A program made the translations under genes and the position numbers. A model generated the notes under the pieces. The model was not told the DNA's origin. It worked only from the letters and a program-made list of their open reading frames with translations, and did not search any database. A DNA stretch of 64,000 bases, from assembly GCF_029318685.1 (NCBI RefSeq), contig NZ_CP119677.1:1426001-1490000 (forward strand). The letters run 5' to 3'. The DNA comes from Ruminiclostridium papyrosolvens DSM 2782 (GTDB lineage Bacteria; Bacillota; Clostridia; Acetivibrionales; DSM-1351). Positions 8,796-18,601 of the stretch are shown one piece after another (position 1 is the first letter of the stretch; every line of letters begins with the position of its first letter).

Positions 8796-9680
8796 ATGAA
8801 TAAAAACTATAATAGTAAACTTGCAATTTTTATATTTGCTTTTCCAACTTTAATCTTATTTACAGCTTTTGTTGTATATCCTATTTTCCCTGAAATAATT
8901 ATAAGTTTTCAAAATAATGACGGCTTTAGAAATATGGGATTTGTGGGTTTTGATAATTATGTAAGTATTCTTACTTCTGCTTCCTTCTGGAAAGCAAATA
9001 TGAATACATTGATAATTGTAATAATCTCAACTTGCATAGGACTTCCTATTTCATTATTCCTTGCATTATTAGTAGACAGACAAACAGAAGGTGTAAGAAG
9101 ATTTTTCAAATTCAGTAGTGTATTCCCGGCAGTACTTTCAGTTACCGTAATAGGTCAGATGTGGATTGCAATTTATAACCCTCAATGGGGATTAATTGAT
9201 AGTGTATTAAGAGCAATTGGATTAAACAACCTTGCATTGGGATGGCTGTCCGACAAAAGGACAGTTGTAGTTTCAATTACTGTAGCCTTCCTTTGGCAGT
9301 ACATTGGCTTAAACGCATTGCTTTTCTATACCGGTATTAAATCCATACCAAAGACTTACTATGAAGCAGCAACAATAGACGGAGCATCTTTCCTGAAAAC
9401 GAGTATAAAAATAACAATACCTCTTTTACAGGATGTTACCAAATACTTATTAGTAGTATCAGTACTTGGATGTATGTCCCAGTTTGCACATGTTAGAATA
9501 ATGACAGCAGGAGGGCCGGGTGATGCATCAAGAACAGTCATCTACGAATTGTACCATAGGGCATTTTCGGCTTCTGATTACGGACAGGGATGTGCAATTG
9601 CAGTTATCTTTATAATTGAATGTCTTGTGTTAACATGTTTAATTAACAAATTTGTTGCAAAAGAAAAAATTGAATTCTAA
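8796..9680 (+). CDS. Sugar ABC transporter permease, MalF-like
   Basis: Inner-membrane permease of 294 residues with six hydrophobic segments. The ATPase-contact EAA loop is YYEAATIDGASFLKTSIKIT at about residues 188-207. The start follows AAGGTGAT. It pairs with the next permease to form the channel. No ATPase gene is in the operon, as is common for Firmicutes oligosaccharide importers that share an MsmX/MsmK-type ATPase encoded elsewhere. Confidence 0.93.
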   Translation: MNKNYNSKLAIFIFAFPTLILFTAFVVYPIFPEIIISFQNNDGFRNMGFVGFDNYVSILTSASFWKANMNTLIIVIISTCIGLPISLFLALLVDRQTEGVRRFFKFSSVFPAVLSVTVIGQMWIAIYNPQWGLIDSVLRAIGLNNLALGWLSDKRTVVVSITVAFLWQYIGLNALLFYTGIKSIPKTYYEAATIDGASFLKTSIKITIPLLQDVTKYLLVVSVLGCMSQFAHVRIMTAGGPGDASRTVIYELYHRAFSASDYGQGCAIAVIFIIECLVLTCLINKFVAKEKIEF

Positions 9681-9700
9681 TAGAGGGTGGTGAAGCAGTA

Positions 9701-10528
9701 ATGAAACAAAAAGTTTTAAACATGACAAATAAGGTAGTACTGATATTTATAGGAATAACATTTCTTTTCCCATTATACTGGATGTTAAATTTATCATTCA
9801 AATCAAAAAGTGAGGTGTATGATAATGCCTTTGGCCTTCCAAAGAAATGGATTTTTAACAACTATGGAGATGCATTGGAAAAATTTAACTTTTCTAGATA
9901 CTTGTCAAACAGTGTGATTTATTCTGTAAGTACAATTATTATTACAATTATTTTAGGCAGTATGTTTGCATACTGTGTAAGCAGAATGAACTGGAGATTT
10001 AAGAATACCGCTTTGACATATGTTTCACTTGGGCTGATCATACCGGTTCAGGTTGTAATCATACCGCTTCTTATAATGGTTAAAAATATGGGACTGAAGG
10101 GAACTCATCTGGGACTGATACTTCCATATTCGGCTTTTGCACTATCTTCATGTATTTTAATGCTTTATGCATTTTTCAGAACCTTACCAAGGGAGCTTGA
10201 AGAAGCGGCATGCATTGATGGATGCAATATATACCAAACATTTTTCAGAATAATACTCCCGACAATCAAACCTGCAATGGCTACTCAATTTACACTTATA
10301 TTTATGAATACGTATAACGAGTTCTTTTTAGCGTTTATTTTAGGTGCTGATGATAAAATCAGATCTTTACCGGTAGGCTTACTTAACTTCTTTGTAAGTA
10401 TAGGAGTATCTCACTGGGGACAGATTGGCGCAGCTATGGTAATAACCAGTATTCCTACTGTTCTAATTTATATTTTAGGAAATGAGCAATTAGAGAATGC
10501 CCTAACGGCAGGAGCAATTTTAAAATAG
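9701..10528 (+). CDS. Sugar ABC transporter permease, MalG-like
   Basis: Second permease, 275 residues, with six membrane segments and an EAA loop reading ELEEAACIDGCNIYQTFFRI. It begins 20 nt after the first permease behind a purine-rich GAGGGTGGTGA. It is 29 nt upstream of the alpha-galactosidase gene, so the three are probably one transcript. Confidence 0.93.
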   Translation: MKQKVLNMTNKVVLIFIGITFLFPLYWMLNLSFKSKSEVYDNAFGLPKKWIFNNYGDALEKFNFSRYLSNSVIYSVSTIIITIILGSMFAYCVSRMNWRFKNTALTYVSLGLIIPVQVVIIPLLIMVKNMGLKGTHLGLILPYSAFALSSCILMLYAFFRTLPRELEEAACIDGCNIYQTFFRIILPTIKPAMATQFTLIFMNTYNEFFLAFILGADDKIRSLPVGLLNFFVSIGVSHWGQIGAAMVITSIPTVLIYILGNEQLENALTAGAILK

Positions 10529-10557
10529 TTGAAGTAAAAGGAAAAGGGAAAAAAATT

Positions 10558-12654
10558 ATGCATAAAGTTTTATCAGAATACCTCTTCTCAGATATGATAA
10601 TAAGATACTTAACAAATGAAGAAGGAAATATAGGCTTTGAGATTTTGCCTGCCTCCCTGAAAGACAAAGCAGCTGCCTCAAAAAAGTATAATATTGATCC
10701 ACTTGTACAGGTTTTTATAAGAGGTGATGATTTTTCAGGGGGGTTTGCAAATGGGCACACAATGAGAAATGGACAACAAACCTTTCTGCTTCGATATGAA
10801 TCCCAGAAAGTTGAAAAAATAGAAAACACTCAGGTTATTACCACTATACTGAAAAGTGAACAGGGCTATGTTGCCAGGCATGTACTTACTTATCACAATG
10901 GGTTAAAAGCTTTTGAACTGAAAACTGTACTTGCTAATAAATCCGATAAAGCTATTTGTTTGGAGATGCTGTCCAGTTTCTCAGTTGGTGGGCTGACTCC
11001 TTTTATAGAAGGTGAAGCACCTGAAAGTATGAATATTCACAGAATACGCAGTTGTTGGAGTAATGAAGGAAGACTTATAACAGAGTCCGTTGAGGACCTG
11101 CAGCTTGAGCCGTCATGGTCAGGTCATGGTGTAAGAACAGAAAAATTTGGTCAGATCGGCTCTATGCCCGTCAGAAAATTTTTCCCATTTCTGGCGGTGG
11201 AAGATACAGTTACACATGTGGTTTGGGCTGCACAGCTGGCCTGTGCCTCATCGTGGCAGATGGAAATGTATAGAAGGGATGATGCGCTGTGTATATCCGG
11301 CGGACTTGCAGACTTTGATTTTGGGCACTGGATGAAGGTACTGGAACCGGGAACCGAATTTGAGACACCTTCTGCATTTATAACCGTCGGTATCGGAAAT
11401 GTAGACGAAGTATCACAAAGACTGCTTACAATACACAAGTACAACGTTAACAAGATAAACAAGTTTGACAGGCTTCCGGTTTTATTCAATGAATTCTGTA
11501 CTACTTGGGGAAATCCTTCACATGATAATATCAAAAAAATTGTAGATATTATCAAAGAAAAAGAGGTTGATTATTTTGTTATTGACTCAGGGTGGTTTGC
11601 TGATAAAGAAAATGGCTGGGATGGTACACACGGGGATTGGATAGTAAGTCCTGAGGTATTTCCACATGGTCTTCAGGAGACTGTTAGGATAATCCGGGAG
11701 GCGGGAATGATTCCGGGAATTTGGTTTGAGTTTGAAAACTGTGGATATCTGTCAAAAGCGTATAAAGACCATAAACACCTTCTAACGAGAAATGGAGATG
11801 TAATAACTTCAGGACTCAGGAAGTTTTGGGATATGACCGACCCGTGGGTTATTGATTACCTAAGTGATAAAGTCATATCAATGCTAAAGCAATATGGTTT
11901 CAAATATTTAAAGGTTGACTATAATGAAACAATCGGTATAGGTTGTGACGGGTATGAGTCCCTTGGAGAGGGGCTAAGACAAAAGATTCTTGCTTCACAG
12001 GAATTCTTCAGGAGAATTAGGGAGGAAATCCCTGACATTATTATAGAAAACTGCTCTTCGGGAGGGCATAGACTTGAGCCTTCAATGATGTCATTATGTG
12101 AAATGGCATCGTTTTCAGATGCACATGAGTGTGATGAAATACCGGTTGTGGCAGCTAATCTTCATAGAGTAATAAATCCATGCCAATCACAGATATGGGC
12201 GGTATTGCGGAAAAAAGACAGTAAAAAGAGAGTGGTATATTCTATTGCTAATACCTTTTTGGGAGTAATGTGCTTATCCGGTGATATATATGATTTGGAT
12301 AAAGAGCAATGGAATACAGTTGAAGAGGGAATCAGTTTCTACAGAGCTGTTTCAGATATTATATTAAATGGAACAACTTACTTTTTCGGTTCAAAACTTA
12401 AAAGTTACAGAAATCCTAAAGGATGGATGGGCATCCTAAGAAAGTCTGAAGATGAAAAGGAAGTACTTGCTTTGATATATACGTTCCACGGAAATTTCCC
12501 TGATACTGTGGAAATTCCTATAGGTGATAATTATGAAATTTGCAATACATACTGTGCTTTCGAAAATAATGTTTTACTCATAAATGGAAGTCTTTGTATC
12601 AATATGAAGGAAGAATTTGAAGCAGTAGCTGTTCATTTAAAATTATCCAAGTGA
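10558..12654 (+). CDS. Alpha-galactosidase, GH36
   Basis: Cytoplasmic glycosidase of 698 residues with no signal peptide. It hydrolyses terminal alpha-linked galactose from oligosaccharides. The N-terminal half is the beta-sandwich domain of GH36. The barrel carries YLKVDYNE with the likely nucleophile Asp454, ENCSSGGHRLEPSM, and FSDAHE with the likely acid/base Asp521; WGNPSHDN and DSGWF are further GH36 marks. It is the last gene of the importer operon, so imported alpha-galactosides are probably cut inside the cell and the galactose passed to galTKE downstream. Confidence 0.93.
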   Translation: MHKVLSEYLFSDMIIRYLTNEEGNIGFEILPASLKDKAAASKKYNIDPLVQVFIRGDDFSGGFANGHTMRNGQQTFLLRYESQKVEKIENTQVITTILKSEQGYVARHVLTYHNGLKAFELKTVLANKSDKAICLEMLSSFSVGGLTPFIEGEAPESMNIHRIRSCWSNEGRLITESVEDLQLEPSWSGHGVRTEKFGQIGSMPVRKFFPFLAVEDTVTHVVWAAQLACASSWQMEMYRRDDALCISGGLADFDFGHWMKVLEPGTEFETPSAFITVGIGNVDEVSQRLLTIHKYNVNKINKFDRLPVLFNEFCTTWGNPSHDNIKKIVDIIKEKEVDYFVIDSGWFADKENGWDGTHGDWIVSPEVFPHGLQETVRIIREAGMIPGIWFEFENCGYLSKAYKDHKHLLTRNGDVITSGLRKFWDMTDPWVIDYLSDKVISMLKQYGFKYLKVDYNETIGIGCDGYESLGEGLRQKILASQEFFRRIREEIPDIIIENCSSGGHRLEPSMMSLCEMASFSDAHECDEIPVVAANLHRVINPCQSQIWAVLRKKDSKKRVVYSIANTFLGVMCLSGDIYDLDKEQWNTVEEGISFYRAVSDIILNGTTYFFGSKLKSYRNPKGWMGILRKSEDEKEVLALIYTFHGNFPDTVEIPIGDNYEICNTYCAFENNVLLINGSLCINMKEEFEAVAVHLKLSK

Positions 12655-12988
12655 TAATAATGAATTGTGGTAAATGCATTAACTTTTACACAAAAAAATC
12701 AACGGTATTCAAACATATCAATGGTTTGTTGCCGAAATAGTTGCTCTAAATTAGTAATGGTTCATCTCAGCATTTTTGCCGTCACACACATTCACCATCC
12801 ATGGTTCATAGTGTGCTAAACCCGACATCGTGTCGTGTTTCCAGCAAAAAAACTTCGATTTACCAACTAAATTTATGCTACTATTTCTAACCCAACTTTC
12901 CATTGATATGTTGAACACCTATATTTCAACTTGTAAAGATGAGTAAGTAACTCAACAATACAACAGCCTATTTACAGGAGTGATAAAA
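12655..12988. other. 334-bp intergenic region between GH36 and GH31 genes
   Basis: No convincing gene is seen. A GTTGAA/TTCAAC inverted repeat (12910-12915 and 12925-12930, 9-nt loop) lies 58 nt before the GH31 start and could be an operator. There is no clear terminator after the GH36 gene. The minus strand has one open 25-codon run near 12780-12860 that looks like no family I know. The sequence is less AT-biased than typical spacers here and may hold degraded material. Confidence 0.4.
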
Positions 12989-15352
12989 ATGGATTCTACA
13001 AACAAATGTTCTTCAACGGTTGTTCATATTATGCCAATGACTGAAAATATCATAAGAGTTGTATATTCCAAAAATAAAGAAAAACCAAAGAACAGTATTC
13101 TTATTGCGGAAGATTTCATACCTATGGATAATTTGGCAACGGATAACTACTTATCTGAGGATAATTGCATTTTGTTTAAAAACAAACAAGGCGAGGTTAT
13201 CTTAAAGGAAACAGGACACAGCTTAACTGAAAAAGAGGTTCTTGCATATTATGTAGACGGCGAGCCTGTCATCAAGTACAAGCATACAGCAAATGGTGAT
13301 GTAGCTTATATCGAAAATGCAAGGCGTAAGTCTGCGGGTAAATCCTATGAGGGGAAGCTTGTTTTTTCCATAACAGAAAAAGAAGCTATCTATGGTTTGG
13401 GTCAGCATGAAAATGGAGTTTACAACTATAATGGCAAGAAGGAATACCTGTTCCAAGCAAATATGAAAATATCAATTCCATTTATACTATCATCCCAAAA
13501 TTATGGAATACTGATTGATACGGAAAGTGCTGTAATTTTTGAAAGCAAGGAAGGAGAAGTAACATTCTCAATTGATACAACCGATAAGCTTTCTTACTAT
13601 GTTATTATAGGAAAAAATTTCGAGGAAATCATTAAAGAGTTAAGAAACCTGACAGGAAGAGCACCAATGCTTCCAAGATGGGCTTATGGATATGTTCAAT
13701 CAAAGGAGAGATATTATTCTTCTGAAGAGCTTATAGATACTGTGTTAAAGTTTAGAAATTCAGGTATCCCTATAGATTGTATTGTACAGGATTGGTTTTC
13801 CTGGGAAGAAGGTTTATGGGGAGAGAAGAGAGCAGATAAAAAGAGATATCCGGATATTAAAAGGCTGGTGGACAGACTTCATAAAGAACAGGTAAAACTT
13901 ATGGTTTCCATTTGGCCCAATATGGCTGAGGGTGGAACCAACCTCCGTGAGTTTAAGGAAAAAGGACTTTTATTGCCAAATACTACTACCTATGATGCCT
14001 ATAGCGAAGAAGCAAGAGCTGTTTACTGGAAGCAATGTGAAGAAGATTGGTTTTCCGCAGGAGTGGATGCATGGTGGTGTGATAATGCCGAACCTTTTTC
14101 CGATGCGGACTGGAATGGAGAGGAAAAAAGACCGGAAGAACTGCGTTACCAATTGATTGCAGACGAATCCAAAAAGTCCATGGATTGGACACGTCTTAAT
14201 TCATATGGGCTTTTACATTCAAAAGGTATTTACGAAAACTGGAGAAAAACCAAAAATGGAAAACGTGTTACAAATCTTACGCGTTCATCCTATATATCAG
14301 GTCAAAGATATGGAACGGTTTCATGGTCAGGAGATATCAGCGCAAAATGGTCTGTTTTAAGAAAGCAGATTACTGAGGGGATTAAATTTTCAATGAGCGG
14401 CATGCCCTATTGGACATTGGATATCGGTGCGTTTTTTACAGTAAAGGACAAATGGGAAAACAGGGGATGTAATTGCAATGGAAATACCAATAAGCTGTGG
14501 TTCTGGGACGGGGATTATAATGACGGTGTAGAAGATTTGGGATATAAGGAGCTTTATGTAAGATGGTTTCAATATGGTGCTTTTTTACCTATGTTCCGCT
14601 CACATGGCACTGATACACCCAGGGAACCATGGAATTTCGGCAAACCGGGAGATATTTTTTATGAAACAATACTTAAATTTATAAAACTACGCTACCAGTT
14701 GCTTCCTTATATATATTCAATGGCAGGAGATGTAAATCAAAATAATTCAACAATCCTTCGCAGCTTAATGTTTGATTTTGCAGAAGACGAAAATGTTAAA
14801 GAGCTCAGCGACAGCTTTATGTTTGGTAAGGCATTCCTTGTTTGTCCGGTTACAGAGCCCATGTACTATGAAGTAAATAACGTGCCTGTATCAAAGGCTG
14901 AAAAAACAAAAAATGTTTATTTACCTAAAGGCGCTTGGTGGTATGACTTCTGGACAAATACTTTGCATGAAGGAGGACAGACTCTAGTGTGCAGAGCGAC
15001 ATTGGATGTGATGCCGTTGTTTGTTAAGGCAGGTTCAATTGTACCGATATCTGAACCCCTTATGTATGCAGACGAAAAAAAAGGGGAGATATCCGAAATT
15101 ATTATTTACAGCGGAGAGGATGGAGAGTTTACCTTGTATAATGATGATGGGGACAACTACTCCTATGAAAAAGGAAACTATTCAACAATTGATTTACTGT
15201 ACAGGGATAATGAAAAAACATTGACGTTTGGAATGGCTTGCGGTGAATTTAAATATCAGGAAAACTTTAAAATTAAATTCATTAAAAGCGGAGAAAATCC
15301 TAAAACAGTTGAGTTTATATATAAAGGAATAGAAGAAACAATTAAGTTTTAA
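12989..15352 (+). CDS. Glycoside hydrolase family 31 enzyme (alpha-glucosidase/alpha-xylosidase type)
   Basis: Protein of 787 residues with the GH31 order: N-terminal beta-sandwich (YGLGQHENG), catalytic barrel, proximal and distal C-terminal beta domains. Probable nucleophile is Asp365 in WWCDNAEP; probable acid/base is Asp449 in WSGDIS; YWTLDIGAFF is also characteristic. It has no signal peptide. The longest frame starts at a GTG at 12980, but AGGAG at 12976-12980 fits the ATG at 12989. GH31 includes alpha-glucosidases, alpha-xylosidases and other alpha-glycosidases; the WWCDNAEP variant does not settle which. Between GH36 and the gal genes, a role on oligosaccharides carrying both sugars is plausible. 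Confidence 0.88.
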   Translation: MDSTNKCSSTVVHIMPMTENIIRVVYSKNKEKPKNSILIAEDFIPMDNLATDNYLSEDNCILFKNKQGEVILKETGHSLTEKEVLAYYVDGEPVIKYKHTANGDVAYIENARRKSAGKSYEGKLVFSITEKEAIYGLGQHENGVYNYNGKKEYLFQANMKISIPFILSSQNYGILIDTESAVIFESKEGEVTFSIDTTDKLSYYVIIGKNFEEIIKELRNLTGRAPMLPRWAYGYVQSKERYYSSEELIDTVLKFRNSGIPIDCIVQDWFSWEEGLWGEKRADKKRYPDIKRLVDRLHKEQVKLMVSIWPNMAEGGTNLREFKEKGLLLPNTTTYDAYSEEARAVYWKQCEEDWFSAGVDAWWCDNAEPFSDADWNGEEKRPEELRYQLIADESKKSMDWTRLNSYGLLHSKGIYENWRKTKNGKRVTNLTRSSYISGQRYGTVSWSGDISAKWSVLRKQITEGIKFSMSGMPYWTLDIGAFFTVKDKWENRGCNCNGNTNKLWFWDGDYNDGVEDLGYKELYVRWFQYGAFLPMFRSHGTDTPREPWNFGKPGDIFYETILKFIKLRYQLLPYIYSMAGDVNQNNSTILRSLMFDFAEDENVKELSDSFMFGKAFLVCPVTEPMYYEVNNVPVSKAEKTKNVYLPKGAWWYDFWTNTLHEGGQTLVCRATLDVMPLFVKAGSIVPISEPLMYADEKKGEISEIIIYSGEDGEFTLYNDDGDNYSYEKGNYSTIDLLYRDNEKTLTFGMACGEFKYQENFKIKFIKSGENPKTVEFIYKGIEETIKF

Positions 15353-15410
15353 TTTACGATAATATCATTATTCATCAACTGCTTACCATAAAACGGTACA
15401 CTAAGTCGAC

Positions 15411-15435
15411 AAAATCGGTCAAATACCCGATTTTT
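15411..15435 (+). terminator. Probable terminator after GH31 gene
   Basis: AAAATCGG (15411-15418) pairs with CCGATTTT (15427-15434), with an 8-nt loop and a T-run built into the second arm. It lies 59 nt past the GH31 stop. Confidence 0.65.
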
Positions 15436-15440
15436 AACCT

Positions 15441-15690
15441 TCTGTAGTATGGTCTATAGGCAGCAATGGCGAAACAATACCTGTGACAAGCGGAAAATAT
15501 GATGCTAAAATAGGTAAGGTAGATGGGGACATATGCCGTAACATATGTGGAAAAGACATTTGAAGACACATATAAGACCAAATGGGCCGATTTCATGACT
15601 ATGCTTATGAAGCCTTTTGTACTTAAGTCAAGTGAAACAGCTGCCTTTGACGATGTTAAACCGGAAGATTATTATTTACAAGATATATAA
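15441..15690 (+). pseudogene. Frameshifted 3' remnant of an unidentified gene
   Basis: One frame reads protein-like sequence from 15441 (SIGSNGETIPVTSGKYDAKI), then continues in another frame from about 15526 (TYAVTYVEKTFEDTYKTKW and on to DYYLQDI) to a TAA at 15688-15690. The two parts join if a single frameshift near 15525 is assumed. No start codon or ribosome site precedes it. A terminator follows, as expected for the end of a former gene. I do not recognise the family. Confidence 0.5.
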
Positions 15691-15728
15691 TAAGTAACTA
15701 CTGAGTTATTCATATCTGACAGAAGCTA

Positions 15729-15767
15729 TCCCGGAATCGTAATTACGGTTCCGGGACAGCCCTTTTT
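15729..15767 (+). terminator. Terminator downstream of the gene remnant
   Basis: TCCCGGAATCGTAAT and ATTACGGTTCCGGGA (15729-15756) form a long GC-rich stem with one G-U pair, and CAGCCCTTTTT follows. It isolates the galT operon from upstream transcription. Confidence 0.75.
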
Positions 15768-15822
15768 ATGGACTTTGCCTGCTGAGCTTTGCTAAATTAA
15801 TAACTAAGAAGGGTGGAATACA

Positions 15823-17376
15823 ATGATTAATCCTGCATATGAAATTGAAAGATTACTTCAATTTGGGATAAAGCACGGTATGATAGATAAACTTGATGCC
15901 ATAATTGCACGAAATCAGCTTTTGCACTTACTGAAATTAAAAGAGCCGTATAGTGGTAATGTAGTTGAGGAGGAATTAAAGTATCCTACAGAGATTTTGG
16001 GTTCACTTGTGGAATATGCGGGGAATGAAGGCTTGTTTGATAAAGAAATATATGCTTATCATGAACTGTTTGACACCCAAATAATGGGTTTAATAGTGCC
16101 ACGGGAAGCTGAAATCGTCAGAAAGTTTTATGAGCTGGTTGAAACAAAATCAATGAAGGCTGCCACAGACTACTTTTATGAGCTTTGTACAGCATCAAAT
16201 TATATAAGGACCGCCCAGATTGCCAAAAATATAAAGTGGACAACTGACACTAAATACGGAAGCATTGAACTGACAATAAACCTAACAAAGCCTGAAAAAG
16301 ATCCAAAAGTAATTGCTATGGAGAAACTGCAACAAGAGAGCAATTACCCTAAGTGTATGCTTTGTATCGAAAATATAGGGTACTCCGGCAGAATAAATTT
16401 TCCTGCAAGGCAGACACATAGAATAATTCCGGTAACGTTATGCGGAGAACAATGGTATTTCCAGTATTCTCCATATGTCTATTATAACGAGCACTGCATT
16501 ATACTAAGCGAAAAACATGTACCAATGGTAGTCTCCAAAAACACCTTTAGCTGGCTTCTGGATTTTGTAAGGCAATTCCCACATTATATATGCGGATCAA
16601 ACGCGGATTTACCTATAGTCGGAGGCTCAATACTCAGCCACAATCACTTTCAGGGCGGAAACTATATATTTCCAATGCTCAAAGCAGCTATTATTGCCAA
16701 TTACCAATGCAGTAAATATAAGAAAGTTAAAATTGCTATAGTCAAGTGGCCCCTATCAGTTATTCGTGCCACCAGCGAGGATATTTCAGAGTTAACCGAA
16801 TTATCAGATTATGTTTTAAACATGTGGAGAGATTACAGCGATGAAGCTGCTGAAATTCTTGCATATTCTCATACTGAGAAAGGTAAGCTCCCTCACAATA
16901 CCATAACTCCAATTTGCAGAAGGAATGAAGATGGAAAATATGAGATGGATTTAGTACTAAGAAATAACAGGACAACTGAAGAATATCCGGATGGAATATT
17001 TCATCCCCATAAAGAAATTCATAATATAAAGAAAGAAAATATTGGCTTAATTGAGGTTATGGGGTTGGCTATACTGCCCGGAAGACTAAAAACAGAGCTT
17101 GAACAGATAAAACAAATACTTTGCGGTAAATCGTATAATGCAGATAGTTTTAATAACAAGCATGTACTGTATAAGCACAAATTCTGGATAGAGGAACTTG
17201 TTTCAAAATATGGGAATGCATTAACCGAGGAGCATGCTGATGAAGCCATAAGGTTCGAAGTGGGAAGAAAGTTTGAAACTTGTCTGGAGCATACAGGGGT
17301 ATTTAAGCAAACAGATGAAGGGTTGAAGGCATTTGATAAATTTATGAAATCAATAGGCTGTAAAAATATAAATTGA
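15823..17376 (+). CDS. galT: UDP-glucose--hexose-1-phosphate uridylyltransferase (Firmicutes-type GalT)
   Basis: Second enzyme of the Leloir pathway, exchanging UMP between UDP-glucose and galactose-1-phosphate. At 517 residues it belongs to the longer Firmicutes class, not the shorter E. coli type. GGSILSHNHFQGG carries the catalytic HxH-type histidines (about residue 273), and FPARQTHRI and PHNTITPICRR are family segments. It starts a tight galT-galK-galE cluster, 12 nt before galK. Regulation probably lies in the 55-nt leader after the terminator; no operator was recognised. Confidence 0.95.
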   Translation: MINPAYEIERLLQFGIKHGMIDKLDAIIARNQLLHLLKLKEPYSGNVVEEELKYPTEILGSLVEYAGNEGLFDKEIYAYHELFDTQIMGLIVPREAEIVRKFYELVETKSMKAATDYFYELCTASNYIRTAQIAKNIKWTTDTKYGSIELTINLTKPEKDPKVIAMEKLQQESNYPKCMLCIENIGYSGRINFPARQTHRIIPVTLCGEQWYFQYSPYVYYNEHCIILSEKHVPMVVSKNTFSWLLDFVRQFPHYICGSNADLPIVGGSILSHNHFQGGNYIFPMLKAAIIANYQCSKYKKVKIAIVKWPLSVIRATSEDISELTELSDYVLNMWRDYSDEAAEILAYSHTEKGKLPHNTITPICRRNEDGKYEMDLVLRNNRTTEEYPDGIFHPHKEIHNIKKENIGLIEVMGLAILPGRLKTELEQIKQILCGKSYNADSFNNKHVLYKHKFWIEELVSKYGNALTEEHADEAIRFEVGRKFETCLEHTGVFKQTDEGLKAFDKFMKSIGCKNIN

Positions 17377-17388
17377 AGGAGCGTTATA

Positions 17389-18582
17389 ATGCAGAAAAAC
17401 TATGATGATTTAAAGAATAAGTTTTGTCAGATATACGGGGGTAGTGAAGAGAATCTCAGAATATTTTCAGGACCCGGAAGAGTAAATCTCATAGGAGAGC
17501 ACATAGACTATTGCGGCGGATTTGTTTTCCCGGCAGCTTTAAGCCTTGATTCTACCGTAGTTGCAAGAGTAAATGATGATAATACGCTAAGACTTGCAGC
17601 AACAGATTTACCGGGCAGGGTAGAGGTTAAACTTAACGAACTGGAAAGTGCAAAGAGTCTGAAATGGGGGAATTATCAGGCCGGAGTAGCATATATGCTT
17701 CAAAATGCAGGCTACAAGCTGGTTGGAGTAGATATGCTTTTTCATGACACTGTTCCGTTAGGATCAGGACTTTCATCTTCTGCTGCAATAGAGTTGGCTA
17801 CTGCTGTTACACTGGTTACCTTGGCAAATGAAGCACATGGAATAACAAAACCAATAGATATGGTAGAAATGGCTGTATTGGGACAAAAGACTGAAAATGA
17901 ATTCTGTGGGGTAAGCTGTGGAATAATGGATCAGTTCGCATCTGCAATGGGAAAAAAGGATCATGCTATTTTGCTGGATTGCGGAACTTTAAAGTATCAA
18001 TATTTACCGCTAAAGCTTGATGGTTACAAAATAGTTCTTGGAAATACAAAGAAAAAACGTGCACTTGGGGAGTCAAAATACAACGAGAGAGTCAGAGAAT
18101 GCGCAGAAGGCTTAAAAATACTACAAAAGTATATGCCAAACAAAAAGAATCTATGTGACATTACTATTTCTGAATTTGAGCAATACAAGTCAAAGCTTGA
18201 GAATGAAGTAATCAGAAAAAGAGTTACTCATGTTATATGCGAAAATGACAGAGTGCTCAGAGCTGCAGAGGCGCTAAAGAAAAATGACTTGGCAGAGCTG
18301 GGAAGACTTTTGGTAGAGGCAAATGCTTCAATCAGGGATTTATATGAAGTTACAGGAAAAGAGCTCGATACAATGACTGCCGAAGCTATGAAAGTGGAAG
18401 GAGTTATAGGTGCAAGAATGACAGGTGCCGGGTTTGGAGGATGTACAGTAAACATAGTTCCTGAGCAAAAAGTTGATTTGTTTATTAAGCAGGTAGGAAA
18501 GCATTACAAAGAGCAAACAGGTATAACTCCGGAGTTCTATGTCAGTGAAATCAGTGATGGCGCAAGGGAAATAGAAATTTAG
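17389..18582 (+). CDS. galK: Galactokinase
   Basis: Phosphorylates alpha-D-galactose at C1 with ATP; 397 residues, GHMP kinase fold. Family motifs are [17 protein letters not shown] (galactose-binding signature, about residues 27-43), [11 protein letters not shown] (ATP-binding, about 124-134) and [11 protein letters not shown] near the C-terminus. The catalytic Asp is in [10 protein letters not shown]. The ATG follows AAGGAG. Co-transcribed with galT and galE; its galactose probably comes from the GH36 enzyme, with the RbsD/FucU protein possibly supplying the alpha anomer. Confidence 0.97.
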   Translation: MQKNYDDLKNKFCQIYGGSEENLRIFSGPGRVNLIGEHIDYCGGFVFPAALSLDSTVVARVNDDNTLRLAATDLPGRVEVKLNELESAKSLKWGNYQAGVAYMLQNAGYKLVGVDMLFHDTVPLGSGLSSSAAIELATAVTLVTLANEAHGITKPIDMVEMAVLGQKTENEFCGVSCGIMDQFASAMGKKDHAILLDCGTLKYQYLPLKLDGYKIVLGNTKKKRALGESKYNERVRECAEGLKILQKYMPNKKNLCDITISEFEQYKSKLENEVIRKRVTHVICENDRVLRAAEALKKNDLAELGRLLVEANASIRDLYEVTGKELDTMTAEAMKVEGVIGARMTGAGFGGCTVNIVPEQKVDLFIKQVGKHYKEQTGITPEFYVSEISDGAREIEI

Positions 18583-18601
18583 TATATTTGGAGGTACAAA
18601 G

